Shown here one piece after another: positions 8,467-17,785 of a stretch of 64,000 nt of DNA. Location: contig NZ_CANLRG010000001.1 of the NCBI RefSeq assembly GCF_947493565.1, positions 124,001 through 188,000 of the forward strand, given 5' to 3'. Under the pieces are notes generated by a model that searched no databases, was not told the origin of the DNA, and saw nothing but the letters and a program-made list of their open reading frames with translations. Numbering within the stretch: the first letter of the stretch is position 1; every line of letters starts with the position of its first letter. The stretch comes from an uncultured Lutibacter sp. GTDB taxonomy: Bacteria > Bacteroidota > Bacteroidia > Flavobacteriales > Flavobacteriaceae. Position numbers and translations under genes: made by a program.

Positions 8467-8838
8467 ATGGAATTACATTTTGAAGAATTATTAAGCAAAA
8501 TTACAGACTTTATTAAGTCTGAAGCTAAAACTGATACCATTATGGGTGAACAGTTTGAATTAGGAGAATTTAAATGTGTACCAGTTATTAAAGTAGGAAT
8601 GGGATTTGGTTCTGGTGGCGCAGAAGGTAGTGAAGAAAAATCAAAAAAAGGAAAAGGAGGAGGAGCTGGAGCAGCTGGAGTAGGAATAGAACCTGTTGGT
8701 TTTTTAGTAAGTAGAGGAGATAATATTTCTTTTTTAGCTGCAGGTAAAACTCAAGGTTTGGCGGCTATTTTTGAAAAAGTACCTGATTTGATTGAAAAAA
8801 TTATTGAAAGTCAGAAAAAAGAAAAAGAATTAGTTTAA
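8467..8838 (+). CDS. GerW family protein (YtfJ-like)
   Basis: A 123-residue protein with the GerW layout: a helical N-terminus, the strand motif TDTIMGEQFELGEFKCVPVIKVGMGFGSGGA, a glycine/lysine-rich flexible linker (residues 52-75) and the C-terminal VGIEPVGFLVSRGDNISFLA. In Bacillus the homologue is made during sporulation and needed for spore lysozyme responses, but this organism type does not sporulate, so the role must be different. It follows the DUF2953-like gene by 11 bp and is followed by a strong hairpin. Confidence 0.85.
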   Translation: MELHFEELLSKITDFIKSEAKTDTIMGEQFELGEFKCVPVIKVGMGFGSGGAEGSEEKSKKGKGGGAGAAGVGIEPVGFLVSRGDNISFLAAGKTQGLAAIFEKVPDLIEKIIESQKKEKELV

Positions 8839-8860
8839 TTTCCTACTAAATAAGTTTAAC

Positions 8861-8894
8861 TGAAACCTCCAAAGTTTTAGCTTTGGAGGTTTCA
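8861..8894. terminator. bidirectional hairpin terminator
   Basis: Arms of 14 bp (TGAAACCTCCAAAG and its complement) around TTTTAG lie between the convergent GerW gene and the TetR gene, so one hairpin can serve both strands. Confidence 0.85.
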
Positions 8895-8904
8895 TTGCTT
8901 TAAA

Positions 8905-9495
8905 TTATTCTATATAAAATTTATTGGTATAATTTTTCGAAGTAATTCCTCTTAAACTGTTAATAATTAAGTGATTTAAAATTTCACTTTCGGAGTACTT
9001 ATTAAACAAGCTAGTTTCTGAGAAAAGCACATCATCAATACGTAAAAATAAGATGTCACAAACTAATTTAATATTTACATCTTTTCTAATATCACCATTA
9101 TTTTTAGAAGCATTTAATAAATCAAAAATTAATTTAGTTACTAGATAGTTTCTAAAACTATAAAATTCTTTAAAGGCATTTGGATAATATTTTTTTAAAC
9201 CAAATAAAAAAGATGGCTTAAAATGTTTAAGGTATTCAAACCCTTTTTTATAGATTAAAATAATGGTTTCTATAGAATCATTGCAAGATGTATTTAAATC
9301 ACTTATTTCAGTTAAAAATTTTTCTAATAAATATTGAACACTTTCTCTAACTAGTTCTTCTTTAGTATTGAAATATTTGTAAATAGTTTTTTTTGATATT
9401 CCTAATCCACTAGCAAGCTCATCAAGTGTAAAACTTTTGCTACCAAATTTTGTAAATTTTTGAATGGCATGTATTATAATTTGATCTTTCTTCAT
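8905..9495 (-). CDS. TetR/AcrR family transcriptional regulator
   Basis: A 196-residue regulator. Residues 5-50 carry the TetR HTH (FTLDELASGLGISKKTIYKYFNTKEELV). The rest is an all-helical ligand-binding domain without a recognisable signature. It is the last gene of the RND efflux operon, 11 bp after the TolC-like gene, so it is made together with the pump it probably controls. The operon also starts with a different regulator (GbsR/MarR type), so the pump has two dedicated controllers. Confidence 0.9.
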   Translation of the reverse strand: MKKDQIIIHAIQKFTKFGSKSFTLDELASGLGISKKTIYKYFNTKEELVRESVQYLLEKFLTEISDLNTSCNDSIETIILIYKKGFEYLKHFKPSFLFGLKKYYPNAFKEFYSFRNYLVTKLIFDLLNASKNNGDIRKDVNIKLVCDILFLRIDDVLFSETSLFNKYSESEILNHLIINSLRGITSKNYTNKFYIE

Positions 9496-9506
9496 GAGTT
9501 ATAAAT

Positions 9507-10901
9507 TTATTGCCAACCACCACCAAGAGCTTCATATAAATACACTATATTTTTTAATTGTAGTAGTTTACTATTAATTACATTTAATTCTGCATTTAGA
9601 GCACTTTGTCTTGCAGTTAACAAGTCTAAATAAGTAGCATACCCATTTTTTAATAGCTCTTCAGAATTTAACTCTGCATTTCTAAGTGCTTCTACTTCTT
9701 TTATTCGATAATTAAATTTTTCTGTTTCAGATGTATACGCAAATAAAGCATTTGAAACTTCACTGCTAGCATTTAATAAAGATTGTTTAAAATTTAATAA
9801 TGCTTGTTCTTGTTGAGCTAAAGCAACTTCATTTTGGGTTTTTATTTTCTTTTTATTGAAAATTGGCTGAGCAAGACCTCCTATTAAATTTGAAAATAAA
9901 GAGTTAGAATCAATCCAATTATTAAAATCTATACTTTGAAAACCAGCGTTAGCTGTTAAAGTTAATGATGGATAAAAGTTACTTTTAGCAACATTAGTCA
10001 ATTCAAAGGCTTGAATTAAACCATATTCAGCAGACATTACATCGGGTCTATTTCTCAATAAAATTGAAGGAACTCCAACGTTAATATTGGTGTTTAAAGA
10101 TTGACTTTCTAAGCTACTTCTTTCAAAGGACTGAGGTTTTTTCCCTAAAAGAATGCTCAAAACATTTTCTGTTCTAAAAATTTCAGTTTTAATATCAACT
10201 TGTAACGCTTTAGCACTGTTTAATTGTGCAATATTTTGGTCAACAGCAACTTGAGTTACCTGACCAGCATTTTTTAAAGCAATAATAGTTTCTACACTTT
10301 TTTCTCTAGCATTAATTGTTTGCCTTGTTATATTTAATTGTGCATCTAAAGCTAATAATTGGTAATAAGTTGTGGCGATATTTGAAATTAATCTACTTTT
10401 TACAGCCTGGTGAGCAGCAACACTTTGAAGATAATTAGCCTCATAAGCTCTTTTATTACTTCTAATTTTACCCCAAATATCTGCTTCCCATGATAGTGTG
10501 GTAGTTAAGTCAAACTGATCAAATGATATTTTCCCAGAAGTGCTATTTTTAGAAGTTTCTTGATGCATAGCCGAGCCTTTCAGGTTGATACTGGGTAAGT
10601 ACCCTGCCTTTCCTTGTTTTAAATAAGCTTCAGACATTACTATTTGTTGAATAGCTACTCTAATATCAATATTATTGGCTAAACCTTCTTCAATGTATTT
10701 TGTTAAAAAAGGATCTGTAAACAAGGTTTTCCAAGAGATATTTGCCATAGACAAACTGTCTTTTGATATATGATCTGTTCTGTATAAGCCTTGTGTTTCT
10801 TTTAAATCTGGTCTTTGGTAGTTTTTACTAACAAAACAAGATGATAATAATAAAGAAACGCCTATTAATATTGCAAAATTAACAATTGTTGGTTTTCTCA
10901 T
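9507..10901 (-). CDS. outer membrane efflux lipoprotein (OprM/NodT-type TolC family)
   Basis: A 464-residue outer-membrane channel. The lipobox LLLSSC puts the lipidated Cys at residue 22. Two repeated OEP domains follow, with the usual tail ending LYEALGGGW. It forms the trimeric exit duct for the RND pump encoded 3 bp upstream. The NodT signature region NIDIRVAIQQIVMSEAYLKQ is visible. Its place between the pump and the TetR gene marks it as a part of the same tripartite exporter. Confidence 0.95.
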   Translation of the reverse strand: MRKPTIVNFAILIGVSLLLSSCFVSKNYQRPDLKETQGLYRTDHISKDSLSMANISWKTLFTDPFLTKYIEEGLANNIDIRVAIQQIVMSEAYLKQGKAGYLPSINLKGSAMHQETSKNSTSGKISFDQFDLTTTLSWEADIWGKIRSNKRAYEANYLQSVAAHQAVKSRLISNIATTYYQLLALDAQLNITRQTINAREKSVETIIALKNAGQVTQVAVDQNIAQLNSAKALQVDIKTEIFRTENVLSILLGKKPQSFERSSLESQSLNTNINVGVPSILLRNRPDVMSAEYGLIQAFELTNVAKSNFYPSLTLTANAGFQSIDFNNWIDSNSLFSNLIGGLAQPIFNKKKIKTQNEVALAQQEQALLNFKQSLLNASSEVSNALFAYTSETEKFNYRIKEVEALRNAELNSEELLKNGYATYLDLLTARQSALNAELNVINSKLLQLKNIVYLYEALGGGWQ

Positions 10902-10904
10902 TTT

Positions 10905-13900
10905 TTAATTGTTTTCTTGTAATTTTTTTTGAATTTTTTCATAAGGGTTTCCAGTAAATTTTTCTTGAATCCATTGGAAAAACATAAATAAAGTTGGAAT
11001 AATAAATATCCCTAAAAAAGTACCTATTAGCATACCTCCAGCAGCACCAGTTCCAATTGAATTATTTCCAACGGCACCAATACCTCTTGATGTTACTAAA
11101 GGCATTAAGCCTAAAATAAAAGCAAAAGAAGTCATTAAAATAGGTCTTAATCTTGTTTTTGCAGCGTTAATGGCAGCATCTAATAAACTTTCACCTTTTC
11201 TTCTTCGTTGTATTGCAAATTCTACAATTAAAATTGCATTTTTAGCAAGTAAACCAATTAGCATAATTAGAGAAATTTGAAAATAAATATTGTTTTCTAA
11301 TCCACTCAATTTTGTAGTAATAAACGCTCCAAAAACACCTAATGGAATTGAAAATATTACAGATAGCGGAAGTAGATAACTTTCATACTGTGCTGCTAGT
11401 AAAAAGTACACAAATACTAATGATAATATAAAGATAAGGATGGTTTGATTTCCAGCATTAATTTCTTCTCTTGAAAGACCCGAATATGCAATATCATAAT
11501 CACTAGGTAAGTTTTTAGCTTCATTATTAGCAACAAAAATTCCATCACCAGAACTAAAACCAGCATTAACAGCCCCATTTAATTTAGTTGAATTATAAAG
11601 GTTGAAACGAGTAACAGATTGTGGACCATAAACACGTTTTAATTTAACAAACTGAGTTATTGGAGTCATTTCACCACTAGCGGTTCTAACATACATTTGC
11701 TGTAAAGATTTTTCATCAGCTCTATCTTCAGGTAAAGCTTGAATATAAATTCTATATTGTTTTCCAAATCTTGAAAAATCCGAGGCATACACTCCACCAA
11801 TATATCCTTGTAAAGTTGAAAATATACTGTTAATAGGTACCCCTAATTTTTTTGCAAGTGGCATATTAATTTCCATTTCGTATTGAGGATAATTAGCATT
11901 AAAAGCAGATTGAACATATTGTACTTCAGGGTGTTTAACTAAATTATTGATATATTCTTTTTGTGTAGCATCTAAATTTTTAAAGCTTCCTCCAGATTTG
12001 TCCAATAAGTTAACTTCAAATCCTGAAGAAATTGAAAATCCAGGGATGCTTGGTGGTTCAAAGAAGATAATTTTAGCATCTGGAATAGTAGCTGCTATAC
12101 CAAACAATTTTTTAATAATTGTAGTAGTTTTTAATGAGTCTTCTTTTCGTTCAGACCAATCTTTAAGTTTAATAAATCCTAATCCATAATTACTACCTTG
12201 TCCTCCTAATAAACTAACACCATTAATTACTGAAACACCTTCTACACCTGGTAAATCTTTAGTTTTATTATATAATTGTTCATTAACTTGATTGGTTCTA
12301 TCTAAAGATGAGCCAGCAGGCAATTCTACATTAATAAATACAAAGCCTCTATCTTCATTTGGAACAAACCCAGTTCTAGTAGTACTTGCTGCCCACCAAA
12401 TACCAATTACAGTAATGATTAATGTTAAAACAGGAATCCATCTATTTTTTGAAAGAAAATATAAAGCTCTTCCATAGCGTTCAATTAATGCTTTAAACGA
12501 TGTGTTAAAGGCTGTATGAAAACGCTCCATTAATGATGATTTCACCTTTTTATCTTTATGAGATTTTAGAAAAACAGCACAAAGAGCTGGACTTAAAGTA
12601 AGTGCATTAATTGCTGATATTCCAATGGCAACAATTAATGTTACCCCAAATTGTTCATAAAAAACACCTGTTGGTCCTTGAACAAAAGTCACAGGTATAA
12701 ATACTGAAGCCATCACTAAGGTAATGGCAATAATTGCCCCAGAAATTTCACCCATTGCACTTTTTGTTGCGTGCATTCTGCTAGTATCACCTTCATCTAA
12801 TTTTGCATGTACAGCTTCTACAACTACAATGGCATCATCTACTACAATTCCAATAGCTAAAACTAAAGCAAATAGAGTTAGTAAGTTAATTGAATACCCA
12901 AATAGATTCAGGAAAAAGAATGTACCAATGATGGATACAGGAACAGCTATTGCAGGTATTATAGTTGATCTAACATCTTGTAAAAAGATAAAAACCACTA
13001 CAAATACTAATAAAAAAGCTTCAATTAAAGATCTTGTAACTTTATCTATAGAAGCTGTTAAAAATTCGTTTGTATCATATTGAATATAAACTTCTATCCC
13101 TTCAGGAAAATCTTTTTCAAGAATAGATAATTCAGTTTTGATATTTTTAATAATTTCTTGCGCATTGGAACCTTTAGTTTGATAAATGGCCATAGCAACA
13201 CTTGGAAAACCTTTTGTTTTAGAACTGGTGGCATAAGATTGTGAAGCAAGTTCAATATCAGCAATATCTTTTAGATATAGATATTCTCCATTATCCAATG
13301 TTTTAATGATAATATTTTCATACTGATTTTCTGTTTTAAATCGCCCACTATATTTTATTACATAAGAAAAAGTTTCTCCATTATTTTCACCTAATGCACC
13401 TGCAGCAGCTTCTAAACTTTGTTCACGTAAGGCACTAGTAACATCAGTTGGAATAAGGTTGTAAGCTTTAAGTTTACTTGGGTTTAACCAAATTCGCATT
13501 GCATAATCTTGCCTTGAAAATACATTTACTTCACCTACACCTTTAACACGTTGAAGTACGGGAGTAACATTAATTTTTAAATAGTTTTGTAGATATGTAG
13601 CATCATAATGTTCATTTTTTGTATAAGCCGTCATAAACATTAAGGCACTTGTTTGTTTCTTTTGAGTTAAAACCCCAATTTGTTTTACTTCCTGAGGTAA
13701 TAAAGAGTTGGCTCTAGCAACCCTATTTTGAACATTAACAGCAGCAATATCTGGATCAACATCTTGTTCAAAAAATACATTTATTTCTGCAGTACCATTA
13801 TTGGTAGCTGTAGATGTTATATAGGTCATTCCTTCTACACCATTTATTTGTTCTTCAAGAGGAACAATTACGCTTTCTAATACAGTTTCTGCATTAGCCC

Positions 13901-14051
13901 CAGGATAGCTTGCAGTAACATTAATTGTAGGTGGTGCAATATCTGGATATTGTTCTACAGGTAAAGTTTCTAACCCTAAAACACCAAGAATTACTATAAT
14001 TATAGAAATAACGGTTGATAAGATAGGTCTTTCAATAAAAGTTTTTAACAT
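10905..14051 (-). CDS. RND multidrug efflux permease (AcrB/MexB HAE-1 family)
   Basis: A 1048-residue inner-membrane proton/drug antiporter, the size expected for AcrB. Visible signatures: N-terminal FIERPILSTVISIIIVILG, the proton-relay pair of aspartates in GIVVDDAIVVVE near residue 405, two large periplasmic loops and the C-terminal half repeat with LIGLLAKNAILIVEFA. The protein should export hydrophobic or amphiphilic compounds from the periplasm. It is encoded between its adaptor and channel. The exact substrate range cannot be read from sequence. Being over 3 kb with no interruption, it appears fully functional. Confidence 0.96.
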   Translation of the reverse strand: MLKTFIERPILSTVISIIIVILGVLGLETLPVEQYPDIAPPTINVTASYPGANAETVLESVIVPLEEQINGVEGMTYITSTATNNGTAEINVFFEQDVDPDIAAVNVQNRVARANSLLPQEVKQIGVLTQKKQTSALMFMTAYTKNEHYDATYLQNYLKINVTPVLQRVKGVGEVNVFSRQDYAMRIWLNPSKLKAYNLIPTDVTSALREQSLEAAAGALGENNGETFSYVIKYSGRFKTENQYENIIIKTLDNGEYLYLKDIADIELASQSYATSSKTKGFPSVAMAIYQTKGSNAQEIIKNIKTELSILEKDFPEGIEVYIQYDTNEFLTASIDKVTRSLIEAFLLVFVVVFIFLQDVRSTIIPAIAVPVSIIGTFFFLNLFGYSINLLTLFALVLAIGIVVDDAIVVVEAVHAKLDEGDTSRMHATKSAMGEISGAIIAITLVMASVFIPVTFVQGPTGVFYEQFGVTLIVAIGISAINALTLSPALCAVFLKSHKDKKVKSSLMERFHTAFNTSFKALIERYGRALYFLSKNRWIPVLTLIITVIGIWWAASTTRTGFVPNEDRGFVFINVELPAGSSLDRTNQVNEQLYNKTKDLPGVEGVSVINGVSLLGGQGSNYGLGFIKLKDWSERKEDSLKTTTIIKKLFGIAATIPDAKIIFFEPPSIPGFSISSGFEVNLLDKSGGSFKNLDATQKEYINNLVKHPEVQYVQSAFNANYPQYEMEINMPLAKKLGVPINSIFSTLQGYIGGVYASDFSRFGKQYRIYIQALPEDRADEKSLQQMYVRTASGEMTPITQFVKLKRVYGPQSVTRFNLYNSTKLNGAVNAGFSSGDGIFVANNEAKNLPSDYDIAYSGLSREEINAGNQTILIFILSLVFVYFLLAAQYESYLLPLSVIFSIPLGVFGAFITTKLSGLENNIYFQISLIMLIGLLAKNAILIVEFAIQRRRKGESLLDAAINAAKTRLRPILMTSFAFILGLMPLVTSRGIGAVGNNSIGTGAAGGMLIGTFLGIFIIPTLFMFFQWIQEKFTGNPYEKIQKKLQENN

Positions 14052-14072
14052 TGTTGGTAATCTTATAATTAT

Positions 14073-15194
14073 TTAAAATAAAACTTTAATAGGTTTAACA
14101 ATAGAATCATATGCTACTTCTTGGGGAGAAATAACAGTATTGTTACGTAGCTTATTAATACCTGAAGTAACAATTGTTTCACCAGCAGTTAACCCAGATT
14201 CAATGACATATAAATTATCAACACTAGCTTTTATATTTATTAATTTAGCTTTAGCTGTATTATTGTTATCTACTTTATATGTAAATACTTGACCTTGTTG
14301 TTCAAAAGTTGCTGATTTTGGTAAAACAGGTTTATTTTTATACTCAATAGGAATACGAATTTGACCACTATTTCCATTGCTAATTAGTAAATTTGGATTG
14401 TTAAACAAAGCTCTGAAGTTAACTGTTCCAGTAACTTTATTAACCTGCCCATTAACAGTTTGAATTTTTCCTTTTTCAGAAAAAATGGTTCCATTAGCAA
14501 GTTTTAATTCTACTTTTGGAAAGTTTTTAATTTTTTCTTGAAGATTATTTCCTTTTGTTTTTTGTAGAAAATTTAAATATTCATTTTCATTCATTGAAAA
14601 GTAAGCATACACTTTTTTTGTATCTACAACTACAGTAAGTGGAGTAGAATTAGAAGGACTAATTAGAGACCCTTCCCTATAATTAATACTTCCTACCCAA
14701 CCGTCAATAGGGCTTTTAACTTGAGCATACCCTATAGTAGCCAATAAGCTGTTATAGCTACTTTTGGCTTGTAGTAACTTGGCTTTAGCAGTTTCTAATT
14801 GTACCTCACTTATTATATTTTTTTCAACTAAAGGTTTTAATTTGTTAACCTCAACTTGAGCTGCATTAACATTAGCAGCTGCAGCTTTTGCATCTTGTGT
14901 TAAACTTTCAGTTTCTAATTGAAATAAAACTTGTCCTTTTTTTACTTTTTGACCTTCATCAACCAAGACTTTACTTATATATCCAGTAGTTTTTGCTCTT
15001 ACTTCACTGTTTATTATTCCTTCTATACTTGTTGGGTAAGTATCATAACCAATTACAGTTTTATTTTCAATAATTGAAACTGGAAAAGGCATAGCTCTTT
15101 GTTGGTTTTGAACTTGTTTATTTTCATTGTTATTACAACTATATAACACGAAGCTTAAGGATAAAATAAATACTGATTTAATTATTTTTTTCAT
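14073..15194 (-). CDS. RND periplasmic adaptor lipoprotein (AcrA/MexA type)
   Basis: A 373-residue membrane fusion protein. The signal ends in SFVLYSC with Cys20 as lipidation site. Then come the barrel-sandwich/lipoyl halves (VRAKTTGYISKVLVDEGQKVKKGQ), a hairpin (about 95-145) and the membrane-proximal part with the GLTAGETIVTSGINKLRNN signature. It links the RND pump to the TolC channel. Its start overlaps the end of the upstream regulator gene by 17 bp, and the pump gene follows after 21 bp, so the operon is tightly coupled. Confidence 0.95.
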   Translation of the reverse strand: MKKIIKSVFILSLSFVLYSCNNNENKQVQNQQRAMPFPVSIIENKTVIGYDTYPTSIEGIINSEVRAKTTGYISKVLVDEGQKVKKGQVLFQLETESLTQDAKAAAANVNAAQVEVNKLKPLVEKNIISEVQLETAKAKLLQAKSSYNSLLATIGYAQVKSPIDGWVGSINYREGSLISPSNSTPLTVVVDTKKVYAYFSMNENEYLNFLQKTKGNNLQEKIKNFPKVELKLANGTIFSEKGKIQTVNGQVNKVTGTVNFRALFNNPNLLISNGNSGQIRIPIEYKNKPVLPKSATFEQQGQVFTYKVDNNNTAKAKLINIKASVDNLYVIESGLTAGETIVTSGINKLRNNTVISPQEVAYDSIVKPIKVLF

Positions 15195-15684
15195 TGTTTT
15201 CTTTTAATGTATTTGATATGTATGATTTTTTTAGATTTTCAAAGTTTGATATGACATTATTTATTAATTGAATATAATTTTCATTAAATTTAATTCTGTC
15301 TATTTTGGAATTTGTTTTTTTTAGTTTAAAACTTAAGATTCTTTCATGAAGTGTTTTTTCTACTTTCCATTCTTTTATTTTTGATTCAAGTCTATTAATA
15401 ATATAATCTTCTGAAATAATAAAATATCTTTTTCTATCTCCAGTTTTGGTAAAATATCTAATTACTCCTTTTGTTTGTAAAAGGTTTAAATTAACGGATA
15501 TCGAACTTTTACTTGCTCCTAAATTTTCTACTAATTCATCAAAACAAGTACCTTCTTCTCCAATTAATATTAATAAAGAGAAAATTCTTGCAGATAATGG
15601 AGACATATCTTCTAGGTTATGGAAGTATACACCTAGTTCTTCAACTAAGTTTTTTTGCTCTTTAATTAAATCTTGAACTTTCAT
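15178..15684 (-). CDS. GbsR/MarR-type winged-helix regulator of the efflux operon
   Basis: A regulator of about 168 residues. The winged HTH lies around residues 25-95 (LSARIFSLLILIGEEGTCFDELVENLGASKSSISVNLNLLQTKGVIRYF), with a helical C-terminal dimer region. The sequence is closer to GbsR-like than classical MarR. I placed the start at ATG 15684, not the TTG at 15705, because the -7 box TATATTTG spans 15702-15709 and would overlap the TTG. It is the first gene of the pump operon, with an inverted repeat overlapping its promoter, so it probably represses its own operon until a pump substrate binds. Confidence 0.85.
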   Translation of the reverse strand: MKVQDLIKEQKNLVEELGVYFHNLEDMSPLSARIFSLLILIGEEGTCFDELVENLGASKSSISVNLNLLQTKGVIRYFTKTGDRKRYFIISEDYIINRLESKIKEWKVEKTLHERILSFKLKKTNSKIDRIKFNENYIQLINNVISNFENLKKSYISNTLKENNEKNN

Positions 15685-15701
15685 ATTTTTAAATTTAAAA
15701 T

Positions 15702-15709
15702 GCAAATAT
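15702..15709 (-). promoter_or_regulatory. -7 box of the efflux operon promoter
   Basis: Read on the minus strand, TATATTTG is an exact match to the Bacteroidota -7 consensus TAnnTTTG. It predicts a leader of about 10 nt before ATG 15684. Confidence 0.6.
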
Positions 15710-15712
15710 ATG

Positions 15713-15738
15713 TTTAGTTCGGTAAAAAGCGAACTAAA
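15713..15738. promoter_or_regulatory. operator candidate of the efflux operon
   Basis: TTTAGTTCG and CGAACTAAA form a perfect 9-bp inverted repeat with an 8-bp spacer. It sits directly upstream of the -7 box, where bound repressor would block RNA polymerase. The GbsR/MarR protein encoded next door is the natural ligand, by inference. Confidence 0.65.
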
Positions 15739-16134
15739 TGAAGTTAATAATTTGTTAAAGCTATTTTAATTAAAATAATTAGGGTTTAGAGTAGTAGAAA
15801 AGTTCCTTTTTGTATAGATTATAATTAAATTCTCTTTTTCTTAAATTAAGTCAGTGAAATGGAATAAATAGAATTTTAGTTTTGCATTAATTTTTAAATA
15901 ATTATTTTGGAGAACTTCAGTTTTTGTTTGGTATCAATTTCAAAAATTAGTTATAATCTTACTAAATTTGATGAAATTTTATTAGTATTTTAAGGAATAT
16001 AAATTTTTGATTTAACCAAAAAAAACTCAAATAAAATACCTTATTAGGCTTTTTTTGGTTCTTATACATGCAATTTTTTGTACTAATTGTTAAATAAACT
16101 TTTGTAAGGTACCTTAAGATTTTTTTACATTAAT
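15739..16134. other. non-coding interval with a weak hairpin
   Basis: About 400 bp without a gene I can support, very A/T-rich. It contains the inverted repeat AACCAAAAAAA/TTTTTTTGGTT at 16014-16060, about 75 bp downstream of the minus-strand gene at 16135, which may act as its terminator. Nothing else stands out. Confidence 0.4.
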
Positions 16135-16668
16135 TTACTTTGTTTTATATCCATCAATACTTGTGTTATTTTTCTTCTTCCAATATTCTTTAATTTTTTC
16201 TTTTCCTTGTTTGGTGGCCCAATTATTTAAAGTGGTACGTTCTTTATTAAAATCCATAAAAGGAACTGCAAAACCGCATGAAGTTTGTACCAAATCAACA
16301 TCCATTTCAATAATTTGTCTAACTCCGGCATTTTTTGGAAATAAATTGATGTATTGTTGGAATTTTTCATTTTCATGATGATAAATTTGTGCAATTCCAT
16401 AGAGCCTTAAAATTAAAGGGCTACCTTCAAAGGCACAGAACATAATTGTCATTCTGTTATTTTTTATTAAATGGGCTGCAGTTTCATTTCCACTACCTGT
16501 TAAATTTAGCCATACAATTTTATTTTTTTCAAGTACTCTAAAAGAATCTGTTCCTTTAGGAGATATATTAACTCTACCTTCATTAGCTGCTGTACCTACA
16601 AAAAATATTTTTTGTTGTTCAATAAATTCTTTTAAATCATTTGTAATAGCGTTTAATTTTTTGCCCAT
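16135..16668 (-). CDS. pyridoxamine 5'-phosphate oxidase-like FMN-binding protein
   Basis: A 177-residue split-barrel flavoprotein. Features are the N-terminal helix, FFVGTAANEGRVNISPKGTDSFRVL (strand and phosphate-binding loop), IVWLNLTGSGNETAAHLIKNNRMTIMFCAF and the C-terminal RTTLNNWATKQG. It lacks the residues specific for the vitamin B6 enzyme, so it is better seen as a general FMN- or F420-type oxidoreductase of this fold. It stands alone; the methionine aminopeptidase gene lies 56 bp upstream on the same strand. Confidence 0.85.
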   Translation of the reverse strand: MGKKLNAITNDLKEFIEQQKIFFVGTAANEGRVNISPKGTDSFRVLEKNKIVWLNLTGSGNETAAHLIKNNRMTIMFCAFEGSPLILRLYGIAQIYHHENEKFQQYINLFPKNAGVRQIIEMDVDLVQTSCGFAVPFMDFNKERTTLNNWATKQGKEKIKEYWKKKNNTSIDGYKTK

Positions 16669-16724
16669 TAATAGTGGTGGATTTAATTAAATAAATTAGT
16701 AGAATATTTTATTAAAGTTGATTT

Positions 16725-17489
16725 TTAATCCCAAAGACGGTTAGATTTAGTTAAAATAATAGGGCTATTATCAGTAATTAATATAGTTTGTTCATGTTGA
16801 GTAACATAACCTCCTTTATTTCCAACTAAAGTCCATCCATCATTTAATTCAATTGCCATTGTTGAATTTGTTGAAATAAAAGTTTCAATAGCAACAGTTG
16901 TATTTTTTTTAAATCGTTCTTTATTACTTTTAACTCTGTAATTTAAAATATTTTCTGGTTCCTCATGCAAACTTTTTCCAACTCCATGACCTGCTAAATT
17001 TTTAATAACTTTAAAACCATATTTTTTAGCTTCACTTTCAATTAAATATCCAATATCTGCAATTTTAACACCACCTTTAATAGTGTTGATTGCTTTTTTT
17101 AAAATATGTTTTGAAGCATCAACAAGTGGTTGATGGTTGTAAATATCTTTACCTAGAACAAATGACCCTCCATTGTCTGACCAAAAGCCATTCAGTTCAG
17201 CTGAAACATCAATATTAATCAAATCACCTTCTTTTAATATTTTATTTTTAGATGGAATTCCATGTGCAGCTTCTTTATTAACGCTGATACAGGTATAGCC
17301 TGGAAACCCATAGGTTTCGTATGGAGCAGATTTTGCTCCAAAACTTTTCAAAATTTCACCTCCAAAATCATCAAGCTCTTTGGTTGACATTCCAATTTTA
17401 GCATGTTCTATCATTAGTTTGAGAGTTGTACCAACAACTTCACTAATTTTTTTCATTCCAATTAATTCGGATTCTTTTGTGATTGACAT
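16725..17489 (-). CDS. map: type I methionine aminopeptidase
   Basis: A 254-residue cytoplasmic enzyme that removes the initiator Met from new proteins. All ligands of the dinuclear metal centre are present: Asp94 (NIDVSAE), Asp105 (WSDNGG), His168 (AGHGVGK), Glu202 (IETF) and Glu233 (QHEQT), plus the active-site His76 (AAHGIP). The usual IEPF motif reads IETF here, a small deviation next to a metal ligand. The gene is not in the ribosomal protein cluster where the main map gene often sits in Bacteroidota, so this may be a second copy; the rest of the genome is not visible. Confidence 0.93.
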   Translation of the reverse strand: MSITKESELIGMKKISEVVGTTLKLMIEHAKIGMSTKELDDFGGEILKSFGAKSAPYETYGFPGYTCISVNKEAAHGIPSKNKILKEGDLINIDVSAELNGFWSDNGGSFVLGKDIYNHQPLVDASKHILKKAINTIKGGVKIADIGYLIESEAKKYGFKVIKNLAGHGVGKSLHEEPENILNYRVKSNKERFKKNTTVAIETFISTNSTMAIELNDGWTLVGNKGGYVTQHEQTILITDNSPIILTKSNRLWD

Positions 17490-17502
17490 TTTTAGTTTTG
17501 TT

Positions 17503-17706
17503 TTAAAATTTTCTTAAATTCATCATATACCCCAAATGTAATCCTTCGTGGTAGTTATTAAATTCAAAAGCATCTTTTAGAGAGGTTAAATAAAAACCTG
17601 TACCTGTTATTTTTTCATTAAAGGTGGTAAATTTAACATTATTATACTTTAAAATTAGTGCAGTTAAATATATAATTAACTTTTTGGTTCCTAAAATTAA
17701 ATCTAT
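17503..17706 (-). pseudogene. remnant of a DinB-superfamily gene (C-terminal part)
   Basis: A frame of 67 codons with no ATG near its upstream stop. Its end reads NNYHEGLHLGYMMNLRKF, which resembles the last helix of DinB/DUF-type four-helix-bundle proteins, where a conserved His starts the HxGxH-like metal-binding element. Only the last part of the family's roughly 150 residues is present, so it looks like a gene that has lost its N-terminal two-thirds. It lies just upstream of the aminopeptidase gene and may be co-transcribed leader sequence today. Confidence 0.45.
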
Positions 17707-17785
17707 TTAGTGTTGTTACTTTTTTAGTAATTTAGAAGTTTTAAAAATTATCTTATTTTTTCAAAAGTGAAAACAATCAAATTAT

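Noticed and set aside
15685-15705. TTG start for the GbsR/MarR regulator
   Set aside because: The TATATTTG promoter box overlaps it, so transcripts would not include it.
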